Assembly (NCBI GenBank): GCA_963669155.1
Contig: OZ022583.1
Coordinates: 929,679 to 993,678 of the forward strand
Reading direction: 5' to 3'
Length of the DNA stretch: 64,000 nucleotides
Source of the DNA: Arbacia lixula
Lineage: Eukaryota; Echinodermata; Echinoidea; Arbacioida; Arbaciidae
Shown here one piece after another: positions 49,501 through 58,711 of this stretch (the stretch's first letter is position 1; each line of letters begins with the position of its first letter). The position numbers were made by a program, and so were the translations under genes. The notes under the pieces were generated by a model, which saw nothing but the letters and a program-made list of their open reading frames with translations, was not told the origin of the DNA and ran no database searches.

Positions 49501-50669
49501 CCTGAATGTCTTGAATTTTTATGAGGCGGCGGTCATCATAGATCAAAGGAAGTATATCCGAGCGCAATCCATCCATGATAGGTACATGCTCGGACTAACC
49601 TCGGACAAGGGTGATGGTCACCCTAATTTGCATTTTATGAATATGCAAATGAGCTTATCGATTTTTGGGGAAACGCAAAAATCATAACATTTATCTTTTC
49701 AATTATGGTCAAATAATGAAATTTCAATAATGGCCGCCCTAATTTGCATATCATGAATATGCAAATGAGTAAATCGTCTTGTCTTTGGCCTGATCTGATC
49801 AAGGACCCTGAAAACCTAGGGGTAGACACAAAAATCACACGTTTATCTTTCCAAGTAAGAAAGTTGTGGTCAGTAATGGATTTCCTAATTTGCAAATTGT
49901 GAATATGCAAATGAGTATCTGATTCAGAGACCCTGAAAACTTGGGGGTAGACACACAAATCATACATTTACCTTTTCAAATAAACAAGTTGTGGTCAAAT
50001 TAAGAAATTTCAGTAATGGCAGCCCTAATTTGCATATTACGCAAAATGCCCAAGGGTGCCAAGCTGGCATCATGCAGATTCTTAATCTGCGCCGTTCAAA
50101 GATACGATTTCCGCAAAAAAAAAAACTTTGTGGGGACACCAAAGCCATGTTCATCCAAAATAGAGCTGTTCACAATCGGTTTTATTCCATCCCATTCTTT
50201 TTTCCAGGCCATCGTGTTCCCGTACCTGGTCGTTTCCAGTAACCTCCTTTACGGCATCGCCTCTTTCGCCATGTGTATTGAGATCAGTGGAGTCTTCCTA
50301 CATAGCCGCATTCTCCTCCTCATGTACGACTTCGAGCGACGAGGGCTCATTTGGAACGCCAACGCGTTTCTTAACTTGGCGACTTTCATCGTGGTGAGAC
50401 TTGGCCTGATTGTGTACATCATCATCTGGTCGCTGGCTCACAAGCGGGAGATGCCGCAGATGGCCGGGGCGCTCTTCCCGTGGATTGCTGTTGTCATTCT
50501 CTGCATGAACCTCGTAATCTTTCGGCGACTGATTACCAGCGACTACATCATGAGGTCGAAAGCGTCAACGCAATCGTCATCGCCATCGTCGTCATCGTCA
50601 CAATCATCAACATCGAAGGAGGGTGATGTGCAGGACTTACAGGAGAAAGAACTTATCCTTGAGATGTGA
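34372..50669 (+). CDS. TLCD1/TLCD2-like TLC-domain membrane protein, gene 1, 4 exons
   Basis: Exons 34372-34562, 35202-35284, 37078-37160 and 50208-50669 join in frame to 272 codons plus TGA. TLCD1/2 proteins are multi-pass membrane proteins reported to affect phospholipid composition and membrane fluidity (family knowledge). Visible support: hydrophobic N-terminus, YKWRNAAVSFAHAAI (compare WRWHNLLVSFAHS of TLCD1), GYLLYDIVDLI (compare GYFIHDTVDIV), the TLC-type HH pair at residues 116-117, EISGVFLHSRILL, VVRLG, and RRLITSDY near the end. The tail is Ser-rich. The start has good context (ATCATCATGG). Intron 3 is 13 kb because of a BEL/Pao insertion. Other TLC families (TLCD3/4, CLN8) fit less well. 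Confidence 0.87.
35202..35284 (+). CDS. TLCD-like gene 1, exon 2
   Basis: 83 bp, acceptor CATGAAG, donor GTAAGA. It encodes LLLQPALIHDQINV through LSMG; same length and phases as exon 2 of gene 2. Confidence 0.85.
36477..36712. repeat. Fold-back palindrome in intron 2 of TLCD-like gene 1
   Basis: Ends TTAGTCTAGGTTC and GAACCTAGACTAA. Inner pairs are AACAGCGCGC with GCGCGCTGTT, and ATTGCCAGCCCA with TGGGCTGGCAAT, around a short spacer. MITE-like, 236 bp. Confidence 0.85.
37078..37160 (+). CDS. TLCD-like gene 1, exon 3
   Basis: 83 bp, acceptor TTTTTCAG, donor GTAAGA. It encodes GYLLYDIVDLIKNE through QVLHHSL, with the HH pair. Confidence 0.9.
37590..37795. repeat. G-rich and GAGA low-complexity tracts
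   Basis: Three poly-G runs of about 10-14 bases (near 37598, 37716 and 37786) alternate with GAGA stretches in intron 3. Confidence 0.85.
38390..38660. repeat. Copy of the 52.1-kb fold-back family (one arm)
   Basis: Matches 52060-52275 in the same orientation: TTACAAATCAGTT-type start, TTGACACATCATAAAGTCA, GGGATGT, CTTTTGGACAA, TTTGGATCT, ACAATGGTCATTGTGCA. Confidence 0.75.
39013..39473. mobile_element. Mariner-type MITE
   Basis: CAGTGTGTCCCA...AAAAAAGGAAACC at the left and GGTTTCCTTTTTTATGGGAC then ACACTG at the right are inverted repeats of about 28 bp, flanked by TA on both sides (39011-39012 and 39474-39475). Length 461 bp with no transposase. TA duplication and this terminus fit Tc1/mariner. 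Confidence 0.85.
39478..40165 (+). repeat. Dispersed repeat R2, copy 2, left part
   Basis: Reverse-complement match to 33500-34060. It stops exactly at the BEL left LTR and resumes at 48669, so the BEL element landed inside it. Confidence 0.75.
40161..40165. repeat. BEL target-site duplication, left
   Basis: CTTTC, repeated at 48664-48668. Confidence 0.92.
40166..41031 (-). repeat. BEL/Pao 3' LTR
   Basis: 866 bp; the pair at 47798 is almost identical. The sequence next to it (41032-41045) read on the minus strand is AAGGGGCCGGGA, a plausible polypurine tract. Confidence 0.95.
42243..47764 (-). CDS. BEL/Pao Gag-Pol coding region (fossil element)
   Basis: Parts in order along the minus strand: a Gag-like region with Glu/Gln-rich coiled-coil stretch; a CCHC zinc knuckle (CYNCLTPGHMAGRC, about residue 470); a retroviral-type aspartic protease (ALLDSGSTSTFC, about 560); Pao-type reverse transcriptase with YVDD (about 975); RNase H (HFSDASEKAYGA, about 1150); integrase HHCC domain (about 1465-1515) and catalytic core (VGVDCFGPF, RSDNGTNF); and the DUF5641-type integrase tail. 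The order Gag-PR-RT-RH-IN and the YVDD motif are typical of BEL/Pao. Close to whole, about one break. Confidence 0.95.
47798..48663 (-). repeat. BEL/Pao 5' LTR
   Basis: 866 bp. Only 33 bp separate it from the first ATG of the coding region at 47764, and no standard TGG-starting primer site is evident there. Confidence 0.95.
48664..48668. repeat. BEL target-site duplication, right
   Basis: CTTTC, identical to 40161-40165. Confidence 0.92.
48669..48800 (+). repeat. Dispersed repeat R2, copy 2, right part
   Basis: Continues the reverse-complement match to 33300-33440 (ATTCCACAATCACTT-type block, GCTTTTGACATT, CATACAGATGTTTG). Confidence 0.7.
48833..49590 (-). mobile_element. Fold-back repeat family FB1, copy 3, with about 130-bp terminal inverted repeats
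   Basis: Left arm from CCATGGACCTGTCATGG through GATGACCGCCGCCTC to TAGTGCCTTCCTCT (48833-48967); right arm is its reverse complement (about 49456-49590). The interior matches copies at 11.6 and 19.4 kb in reverse. No transposase is visible, so it is non-autonomous. Confidence 0.8.
49600..50060. repeat. Tandem array carrying paired octamer motifs
   Basis: Blocks with CCTAATTTGCA...ATGAATATGCAAATGAG begin at 49621, 49737, 49883 and 50022 (last one cut short). Each of the first blocks has ATTTGCAT- or ATTTGCAA-type and ATGCAAAT octamers facing each other about 10 bp apart. It lies directly upstream of exon 4 of TLCD-like gene 1. Confidence 0.8.
50208..50669 (+). CDS. TLCD-like gene 1, exon 4
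   Basis: 462 bp with stop TGA at 50667-50669. Acceptor TTTTTTCCAG. It encodes the last four or so membrane segments, EISGVFLHSRILLLMYDF, and a Ser-rich tail. A variant poly(A) signal ATTAAA is at 50731-50736. Confidence 0.9.
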   Translation, partial: AIVFPYLVVSSNLLYGIASFAMCIEISGVFLHSRILLLMYDFERRGLIWNANAFLNLATFIVVRLGLIVYIIIWSLAHKREMPQMAGALFPWIAVVILCMNLVIFRRLITSDYIMRSKASTQSSSPSSSSSQSSTSKEGDVQDLQEKELILEM

Positions 50670-50814
50670 CTCAAAGATGTGATATATGTATATACTGACC
50701 TCTGTTTATGCAAAAGGTACTACTATGGTGATTAAATCAATGTCATGTCTGTCAGCCAATCAAGAAACAGGATTATTGAAATGAGGTAAAAAGCGGAATG
50801 TTTGTCATGAAATC

Positions 50815-51345
50815 ATGAGAAGCTCCCTCTTTCTCTCAAGAAACAGATTTTCAACCAGTGCACCATACATGTGCTCTCTTATGGGGAAGAAACATGGACC
50901 ACAACTAAGAGACTAGAGAGAAAACTTAGAGTAACTGAAAGGGCTATGGAAAGAATTATGATTGGTGTTATAAAGAGGGACAAAGTTAGAAACCAGGATT
51001 TGAGAAAGAAAACCAAAGTACGGGACATACAGGAAATTAAATCGAAGAAATGGAGGTGGGCTGGTCATCTGGCCAGGAGGAAAGAAGATAGATGGACATA
51101 TAAATTAACCATCTGGACCCCCCAGAGGTAACACCAGAAGAAGAGGCAGGCAAAGTAGGAGGTGGGTTGACGATATTAGAGAATAATGGTAGTATGACAT
51201 GGAAACGAACGGCACAAGATAGATCAAAATGGAAAAATGATGAGGAGGCCATCTTTCAGCAGGGGAGAGAAATAGGCTATATACATGTAGATAGATAGAT
51301 AGATAGATAGAGAGATAGAGAGATAGAGAGATAGATAAACAAGTT
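50815..51345 (+). mobile_element. 5'-truncated RTE-like LINE, second copy
   Basis: Close relative of 10529-11020: SYGEETWTTTKRLERKLR, ERAMERIMIG, KWRWAGHLARRK, RWTYKLTIW, then frame damage. It starts later than the 10.5-kb copy and ends in AGAT microsatellite (51288-51345). It begins about 145 bp after the stop of TLCD-like gene 1, so it may lie in that gene's 3' UTR. Confidence 0.87.
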
Positions 51346-52044
51346 ACTGAGTATGAAGGTTCATGAAATAACAACCAACGAAAAGAGAAGAAGAAGATTA
51401 TTATCTAACATTGTCCCATAGATTCTGTCATATAAGTTCATCCATTCAACAATCCATTCCACCGTTCATTCAATCGTTTATTCAACTATTCGTTCATCCA
51501 CTCATTCAATAATCTTTGGATAATATTCAAAAGATTGTAACTGATTAAATTCAAAATCAAATTATGAACTTATTGCGATTAATTTATTTGTTTTAGTTGT
51601 CCTAAAATGAAGAGTAACTGATGTGACTCCGTGACATTGCTTTACCATATACCCGCCTTTGCTTCTGCCGTATGTACCTCAGCTCTGGAGGCTTTTACAG
51701 GAACATGCCAGTACCAGCAATCACACACATGTAACACTGTCACATGCACCCCCTATCATGCTTAAGAATGTTTCCATTCATAAAATCATCGCTCACATGA
51801 ATTCGGAACTCATTTTATGGATATAAATTTGGAGTATAAAACTAAAACTTGGTAAATATTCCTGTATAAACATCATTTTATTTTACAACTTTGTCGATTT
51901 ATCACTTCAACGTTAATCCGTGCAAACGATACAATATGCTCATGTTCCACGTGAGATGAATAATGAGTTTTCCCTTTTTTTGTTTTTATTCTTCACATGA
52001 TTAGTATGTAATGTACTAGGTGTTAACATTTTCTTGTTGAAACA

Positions 52045-52570
52045 TTTGAAGAATAATAACAAATCAGTTTCAACTCACCTCAAACTGAAATTGACACATC
52101 ATAAAGTCAGGGATGTGAAATTTCATTGATTACTTTTTTTAAATAATCTTTGGAATATGTAATGAAATTTTCACTTTTGGACAAATTTGGATCTGAGAAT
52201 TGTGTGCAGGCCTTTCAGATAATTAATACAGAGCACAACAATGGTCATTGTGCACTACACATGCCAACCCGCACTCTTTTCTGCCAGAAGAATCATGCAT
52301 TATTAATGACACGGTGATAGCAGTTGTTAGTGGATTAACAGGTGTCATACACAATGGTCATTGGTGTGCTCTCAATTAACTTTCTAATACACACAAATTG
52401 TGATGTCCAAATTTGTCCAAAAGTGAAAATCTCATTAAATATTCCAAAGATTTTTACAACAAAAGTGATCAATGTATTTTCACTATACCTGTCTGTAAAG
52501 AAATTGACATACCTTGACTTTATGATGTGTCAATTTCAGCTTGATTGGTGTTGAAAGTGATTTTTAATGT
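52045..52570. mobile_element. Long fold-back element, arms of about 220 bp
   Basis: TTGACACATCATAAAGTCA, CTTTTGGACAAATTTGGA and ACAATGGTCATTG in the left half recur as reverse complements in the right half in mirrored order. One-armed relatives are at 38.4 kb and, more diverged, 5.9 kb. Confidence 0.8.
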
Positions 52571-53118
52571 GCTGTGGGGATTGAGAGGGTGTAGGATTAA
52601 GTCATGGGGGGGGGGGGGGCTTAACAATCATGGGTAGGGATGGTTCAGACGTTTGAACAACTATGAATAGGGAGGGATTCAAGGTTTTCATTTAAATTAT
52701 TCCGTAACTATTCATTCACCGTGCCGATTGAAAGTTATCTGATTATAAATTACTGTTCAATTACGTAGAATATTTTCACTTAATATATCTTATTTTAGTA
52801 GTTTAATAGAGATCTATTGCATGATTGTTTTGTTTGATTTTGTTGACACATTAAAAATACATTGTATACAAATATTTGTTGATGGAATAAAAAATAAATA
52901 TCATTGACAAGCGAAAGAAATGTAACCATATATTTGCATTCCATCATTAAGCATTTCTTCTCAAACTGTTAACTACTCGAAATAGGTCTATGTAATCAGA
53001 CCTAGTATCATTAGAATTTCATGTGATAATTACTGGTCACAGTGCATTTCGCTTCATTTTTAGCATTTCTTAATCATAGTCATTCTTCATATGCAATTAT
53101 GGATCTACAGTTAAGCTA

Positions 53119-53360
53119 GTCGCTAATGAAACATTCAACATTCCATTCCATTCGAAATGTTACTTGCGCCGACAAAATGCTCTCAAATCCAAGTAACGGA
53201 GGGGCACCCCCCCCCCCCCCCCCCTCTCTACAGGTAAGCTACATAGTCGCTAATGAAACATTCAACATTCAATTCCATTCCATTCAAAATATTTGTGCCG
53301 ACAAAATGCACTCAAAACGAAGTAAACGAGGGGCATACCCCACGCCCCCCCCCCCCCCCC
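53119..53360. repeat. 127-bp tandem duplication with poly-C runs
   Basis: GTCGCTAATGAAACATTCAA begins at 53119 and again at 53246. Each unit ends in a poly-C run (53209-53224 and 53346-53360). It lies upstream of TLCD-like gene 2. Confidence 0.88.
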
Positions 53361-53704
53361 ACTTTTTTTTTTTTTTTCTATACAGTGGCAGTACGGCGCC
53401 CACATCTGTGTACAGGGTCTGTACACAATGCACAAGTTGAATGTCGGCATGCATTCATGTGGGTGCGGCCGGTCGCTATGGTACGATCATGGCCTTGGAT
53501 CGTCCCACGCCCACATGGTCTAGAACTGGTACGAAAGGACACAATCGGTTGGCCGTCTTCCGGCGTCGTGCGAGCAAATATGCATGCATATCGCATAGCA
53601 GCACATGATTAGCATCTAGCGTATACGTACACAAGCAGCAACGGCCGCGGATTTCGAGTGTCACGTCTTCAGGCTATATTCGGGAGGAGCTGCCCAACTT
53701 CAAG

Positions 53705-53892
53705 ATGATGATCCTTTCCGACATCAGCATTACAACGACATGTTTGTCGTTTGCTGGTTTCTTCTGTCTCAACAAATCGTTAAATGCTCTAACCCCTCCC
53801 GAGAAATATGCTGATAAATCGCGACATAAATGGCGGAATGCGATTTGCTCGTTGGTACACGCCCTGATTGTGGGAATCTATGGCACATACTG
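53705..53892 (+). CDS. TLCD-like gene 2, exon 1
   Basis: 188 bp, ends TACTG before GTAAGT, phase 2. Two ATGs in tandem (53705 and 53708) make either the start. Confidence 0.88.
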
Positions 53893-56800
53893 GTAAGTTG
53901 TCCCGCCGTAGCTCCGGTGGAGCTTTACATCAGCGGAGCTGGTCAACGGGTACCCACCCGCACGTATTTACCGTCTGTGATTATGTAGTTGTATATATCT
54001 ACTAGTACTAGTATTACACTAGTAAAAATTAATGATTAGGAGAAATTCAGAGATGTCAGTTAGAAATAGGTTTATAGCACAGAGAGGATCAAATTTTATG
54101 AACCACTTGCAAAGCTGGGGGCCTTAAAGCTTAATTGTGCTTTTGTCTGTGACTGTGTGTGTGCATGACTGTATGCATGTACGTGTATTTCTCATGTAGG
54201 CTAAGTCTACAAAAATGCGAGGGCAATCATCATACGTAGCTTGAGCCTCAGCCTCGGGAACTCCCTTTGTATTGTTTTATAAAGTGTAGACTCAAGTATC
54301 AAGTTAGAGAAATCGGTCTATAGTTTGTCAGGTCACTCTTTACACCAGACTTGTGAATTGGGGTGACGAGTGCCTGTTTCCACTGGGTTGGAACAATCCC
54401 GGTGTCGTAGCTTATCATTTGAGGTAGATTCACTCTGTGTTATGTTTGAATAGGACTTTTGTCAATGCCAATTTAGTGCATTAATATCAAGATAAATGAT
54501 ATTTACAATTACATGTAATTTTAGACATACAGGTAGATGTAGTGCAGTCTGTCTTTATTGTTTTTATTTTGTAGGTAGAGTGTACTAAATAGTAGGCCTA
54601 CATGTATTTACTATTACAGGTACTATACATGGACTTGTGTTATTGATGGATACTTACTAATTCCTTACCAATGTGAATATTTATTTTACAATTGTAACCT
54701 GGATGTCACCAAGCATTGCTGTAAACTCTCTGCTCTAGCTTCTTCTCAAATCCTGTGTTACAAGAGGATCTGGTCAATGGCTACACCTTGGGGTCAGAGG
54801 TCATCATTGCCCTGTCTGGAGGTAAGTATCAAGCCTGGCACAAAAGCCACGTTGCTCTATAAGTTTTCAAGAAGGTAAAAAGTAACTGCTGAAACTACTG
54901 ATTCCTCCCGAGTGTTGTGACTTTTGCAAATGAGTTACCCTGTCTTTAAAGAGCATTAGTTTATTAGTTTTCAATTATAATGTAAAAATTGAATTTTAAC
55001 CTTCATTTCACTCACAGGGTTTATTTGAAGTACAGGTTGTCCTTTAGTTAATATAGATAAGTCAAAAATAGAATGTTAGCCTCCATTTCACTCGCAGTAT
55101 TTATTCAAAGTGCAGGTACCAGAAGGTCATAAAACAAATTTTTTACTTTCACAGAAGTCGTATTTATCTTGAATATTTATTTGATATTACATGAACAGTG
55201 GTTGCAGTTTCAATGTTTTCAAGTCAAGTGTTATATCATGTTTTCAGTCTTATTGTTACAGTGTACCGTATATGCCCTATTTTTCGCGGGGTTATTATTT
55301 CCCCAAATTTCGCGAGTCCGGTGCTTTTCGCAAATTTAGCAACACACGGAACTAAATGAAAACGATAAACTAATATTACTAGTACCTCACGATCATGAAT
55401 TTAACCGCTAGCGAAATTGACGAGAAGTCCCGATTCACAAAAAAATTAGACTTGCAAAATGTATGGCGTATACAGTATATGGTTTGATTACAGTGCAACA
55501 CTTGGTCTACATCACCAAACTGATCTCATAGAAATCCGACTGAATCAATGGAAGAGCTACATGCATATTGGCCTGTATTCTGAACAGAGGTTTCACTTAA
55601 TACATGTATGTATTGAACCTGGACCAACTTTACGGGATGCCAAAGAAAACAACATGAAGCATTATCATTGATTTTGTAAACGGAATCACCATGGTATATT
55701 ACAGTTATAGTAAATAGTGGTAGTAAAATACGAGCTGTGATTAGCTAGATTGGTACCACGTGACCTCCATTCGAAAAGTTATAGTACGATATTGTGCATA
55801 TGTACAATATAACTTTCAACTTTTGGAGGGTAAACCCTGTGTTAAATGAATGGGGAGAATCACACTGCATACTTGTAGGGTGCATTGCTCATTGCGTATT
55901 TACACCACACGCGTGTTAATTGGTCATTTGTATTCGCGTTGCAAAAGGCAAGGAAACTAAAAGCATTGTGACGTCACATTCGACACTGCTCTTTACAAAT
56001 AAAATCTGTGACTTGGCTATGGCAAAAATCATAAAGGGGGACTTACATGTAGATCAAGGGATCTATTTACTATAATAAATAGTGAATGCTCTATCATGCA
56101 ATATTACTGGATGATATGAACTCAATATAAAATTATCCCTCCTGCAGGTCTATTTCACCTCGGCCTTCGGCCTTGGTGAAATAAACCTGCACTCAGGATA
56201 ATTTTATATTTGTCGTAGATATAATCCAGGAATATGTACAATAGATTGTACACTTTTTATATGATATATTTTTATTTTGTCCACATAAAAAAATTACAGC
56301 AACTATTTGAAATCACCCACTGTAAATAGGCCTTTGTGTTGATTTCTTTTGTTGTCTTTCTATGTATTCATGAACAGGCTACTTTGCATATGACACCCTG
56401 GATCTGATGGCTCACAACACGCTGTCTACATCCTGGCCACTCTATGCTCACCACTTGACTGTAAGTGCACGCAATGCCCTGGGGTGGTGTTCCGAAATTC
56501 CTCCTAAGTTTTCTCCTTAGTTCCCAAGTTAGGAGGTGCCTGAGAGAGCCGAAATTGGTATTCCAGAATGTCCTCCTAGGACTCTCTCAATGCAAATTAG
56601 GGAGGGTTTGACCATGCCCAGTGCGCATTTATTAGAGCCACTAGAGGAAAGTGTTTCATTTATGAACAGCCAATCACAATCACAACATCTCATCGAGACT
56701 TTCCCCTAGGTTTCATTCTAAGTCTGTGGATGCGCAACTATGTGCGTGCACATCAATCATGTATGCGCACCTATTCAAATGAATGCTCCTCTTTTTTATT

Positions 56801-58650
56801 GCGTGTGTTATGAATGGCTAAGACAGGGGGTGGCTCTCCTAAGTTTTCGCCTAAATATTCTCCTAGTTCCTCTCATATTCCAGATAAGCATTCTGGAATA
56901 CTTATCCTCCTAACCCTCTAATTTGCATAATTTGGCATTATGTTAGAAAACTTGGGAGGGGACTTAAGAGAAGACCTAGAGTTCGAATAAGATTCCTAAG
57001 TCCCTAAGTAAGCATTTCTGAATGCCACCCTTGGGGTAGTATCCTCAAAACAGTTTATCTTATCTCTTGTTAGATCTTTTTCAAATAATAAAGTGCTAAT
57101 ATTGTTGTAAGTTGGTATTCTGAGAATTGCATCTCTCTAAAGACTGCCTCTCCATTATGTTTGAAATCAATAAAAATTGATATTATATAGGGGTCCTAGG
57201 TCCGTCAATCAAAACTACTTCAAAGGGTCTGAAGCACGCAAAATGTGTGTTTCAAATGAACAGACATGTCACAGCCCTTTTTCCACAGAGTTTGGCCAAC
57301 AATACATGTAGGTAGCAAGATGGCATGTGTTGGGCAAGCAGATGCAAAAGAACATGTTCAATATTGCTACCAACTTGACCTAAAGGGCTCTGCAACATGA
57401 AGCTCTACTCTTTACATTGATATTGAACATTTCCTGTAGACTCTAGAGACAAAATACACAATGTGCATACATTTGATCACCTTAAACAAACTCAAGCCCT
57501 TAGTGCAGAAAAGAATATGTTGACTGTTTGCATAAACATTTGGTGTAATTGTATCTTTTATTCTTCACCTCTCGCTTCTCTATCTTATTTTTCCTCTCTT
57601 TCCTTATCTTTTTGATCATTTTGTTTTGTGAAATGCACTCGAACCCAGTGATAACGAGCTCTGACCATTTAAGAATAATTGCTGCACCCCCCCCCCCCCT
57701 CAATATTTGAAAGCCACTACAGTTCAAGGCTATGGGCCATAAGCTCATAAGAGTTAAAGGGAATATCCCCCTAAAGTCAAATTAGTCTTAATGAAAGCAA
57801 CATATTACTTTTTTTTGTGATGTCACTTTTGAGCTGCTTTCTGATGTTGTGTGCTGTACGGTGCAATAAACTGCCTTTTTCCTGTTACGTGATGAAATAA
57901 TCAGTCTTTTCATGGAGGTGTGTGTAAAGACATCAAATCAGTAAAATGGGATTGGGAAAATGGAAATAAAGAAATTATACACAAATTTAAGCAAAGTATG
58001 TCATAAAGTTTTGAATTTGAACATTTGTAACCCTGTTATCTTCTCTGTTATTCTGACAGATTTTTGTCAAGACTTCCTAATATGTTGCTATCATGTTTCT
58101 GCCCTTATTAAAACTGACTTGACTGCAGGTTGGACTTTTCCATTAAAATGCTCAGAGCTCATTAGTGGTTTCTGTGGTATTTATAATTCCTGCAAACAAT
58201 GATATTACATCAAAAATGATGTGATCCTGATCCATTTTGTTTATGGCTGTGTAGGTGTTGTTCCTGTGCTTCACCATCCTGTCGCTACGTCAGCTGTATG
58301 CAACCATCAACATCGCCATGATCCTGGAGCTCAACTCCGTCTTCCTGCACGTGCGCCAGCTGCTACTGATGTACGGCTTCAGCAAGAAGAGCGCCCTCTA
58401 TAGGGCCAACGCGCTGATGAACGTCCTGACCTATGTGGTGTGCCGCATGGGATCCATGGGGTTCCTGTGCGTGTGGGTGGTGGTGACGGACCAGGCTGTT
58501 CCCAGCATCATCCGCACCACCGGTCCCTACACGCTCAGCACCATCTTCTGCATCAACCTTGTGCTCTTCTACCGACTCATCGTCAGCGACTTCATCAAGA
58601 AGGGGCCGTCGCACTCGGGCAAGGAGGGCGTGGATATCATGGATTCGTAG
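53705..58650 (+). CDS. TLCD1/TLCD2-like TLC-domain membrane protein, gene 2, 4 exons
   Basis: Exons 53705-53892, 54739-54821, 56378-56460 and 58255-58650 join to 249 codons plus TAG. It parallels gene 1 exon by exon: same splice phases, 83-bp exons 2 and 3, HH pair at residues 115-116. Diagnostic residues: [79 protein letters not shown], all matching the TLCD1/2 pattern. It starts 3 kb after gene 1 on the same strand, so the two are tandem duplicates that have diverged. It lacks the Ser-rich tail of gene 1. A candidate AATAAA is at 59787. Confidence 0.9.
54295..54440 (-). mobile_element. LINE reverse transcriptase fragment in intron 1 of gene 2
   Basis: Minus-strand translation reads [18 protein letters not shown] and then [13 protein letters not shown](K)xAxVxPIxKxG followed by NYRPISL is the first conserved block of non-LTR reverse transcriptases. 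Flanking LINE parts are missing. Confidence 0.8.
54739..54821 (+). CDS. TLCD-like gene 2, exon 2
   Basis: 83 bp, acceptor GCTCTAG, donor GTAAGT. Encodes [16 protein letters not shown] through ALSG. Confidence 0.87.
55263..55478. repeat. Small MITE-like repeat, intron 2 of gene 2
   Basis: Left ACCGTATATGCCCTATTTTT and right AAATGTATGGCGTATACAGT are imperfect inverted repeats. The inside has TTTCGCGGGG, TTTCGCGAG and TTCGCAAATT blocks. About 215 bp. Confidence 0.6.
56124..56210. repeat. 87-bp palindrome, intron 2 of gene 2
   Basis: AATATAAAATTATCC and GGATAATTTTATATT at the ends, TATTTCACC with GGTGAAATA inside, around a GGCCTTCGGCC core. Confidence 0.88.
56378..56460 (+). CDS. TLCD-like gene 2, exon 3
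   Basis: 83 bp, acceptor TGAACAG, donor GTAAGT. Encodes [13 protein letters not shown] through WPLYAHHLT. Confidence 0.9.
56483..57055. repeat. Inverted-repeat region, intron 3 of gene 2
   Basis: The left side has TGGTGTTCCGAAATTC, then CCTAAGTT and TTCTCC; the right side has AAACTTGGGAGG, GAAGACCTAG and TTTCTGAATGCCACCC in mirrored order. CCTAAG/CTTAGG-rich words recur throughout. Probably a diverged fold-back element. Confidence 0.5.
58255..58650 (+). CDS. TLCD-like gene 2, exon 4
   Basis: 396 bp with stop TAG at 58648-58650. Acceptor GCTGTGTAG. The exon is markedly GC-richer than its flanks, as expected for coding sequence. Confidence 0.92.
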   Translation: MLFLCFTILSLRQLYATINIAMILELNSVFLHVRQLLLMYGFSKKSALYRANALMNVLTYVVCRMGSMGFLCVWVVVTDQAVPSIIRTTGPYTLSTIFCINLVLFYRLIVSDFIKKGPSHSGKEGVDIMDS

Positions 58651-58671
58651 CACACGCTCTCCTACGGTAGA

Positions 58672-58672
<1 letters not shown>

Positions 58673-58710
<38 letters not shown>

Positions 58711-58711
58711 G
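58673..58711 (+). repeat. TGTC microsatellite in the 3' UTR of gene 2
   Basis: About nine TGTC units starting 22 bp after the stop codon. Confidence 0.95.
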
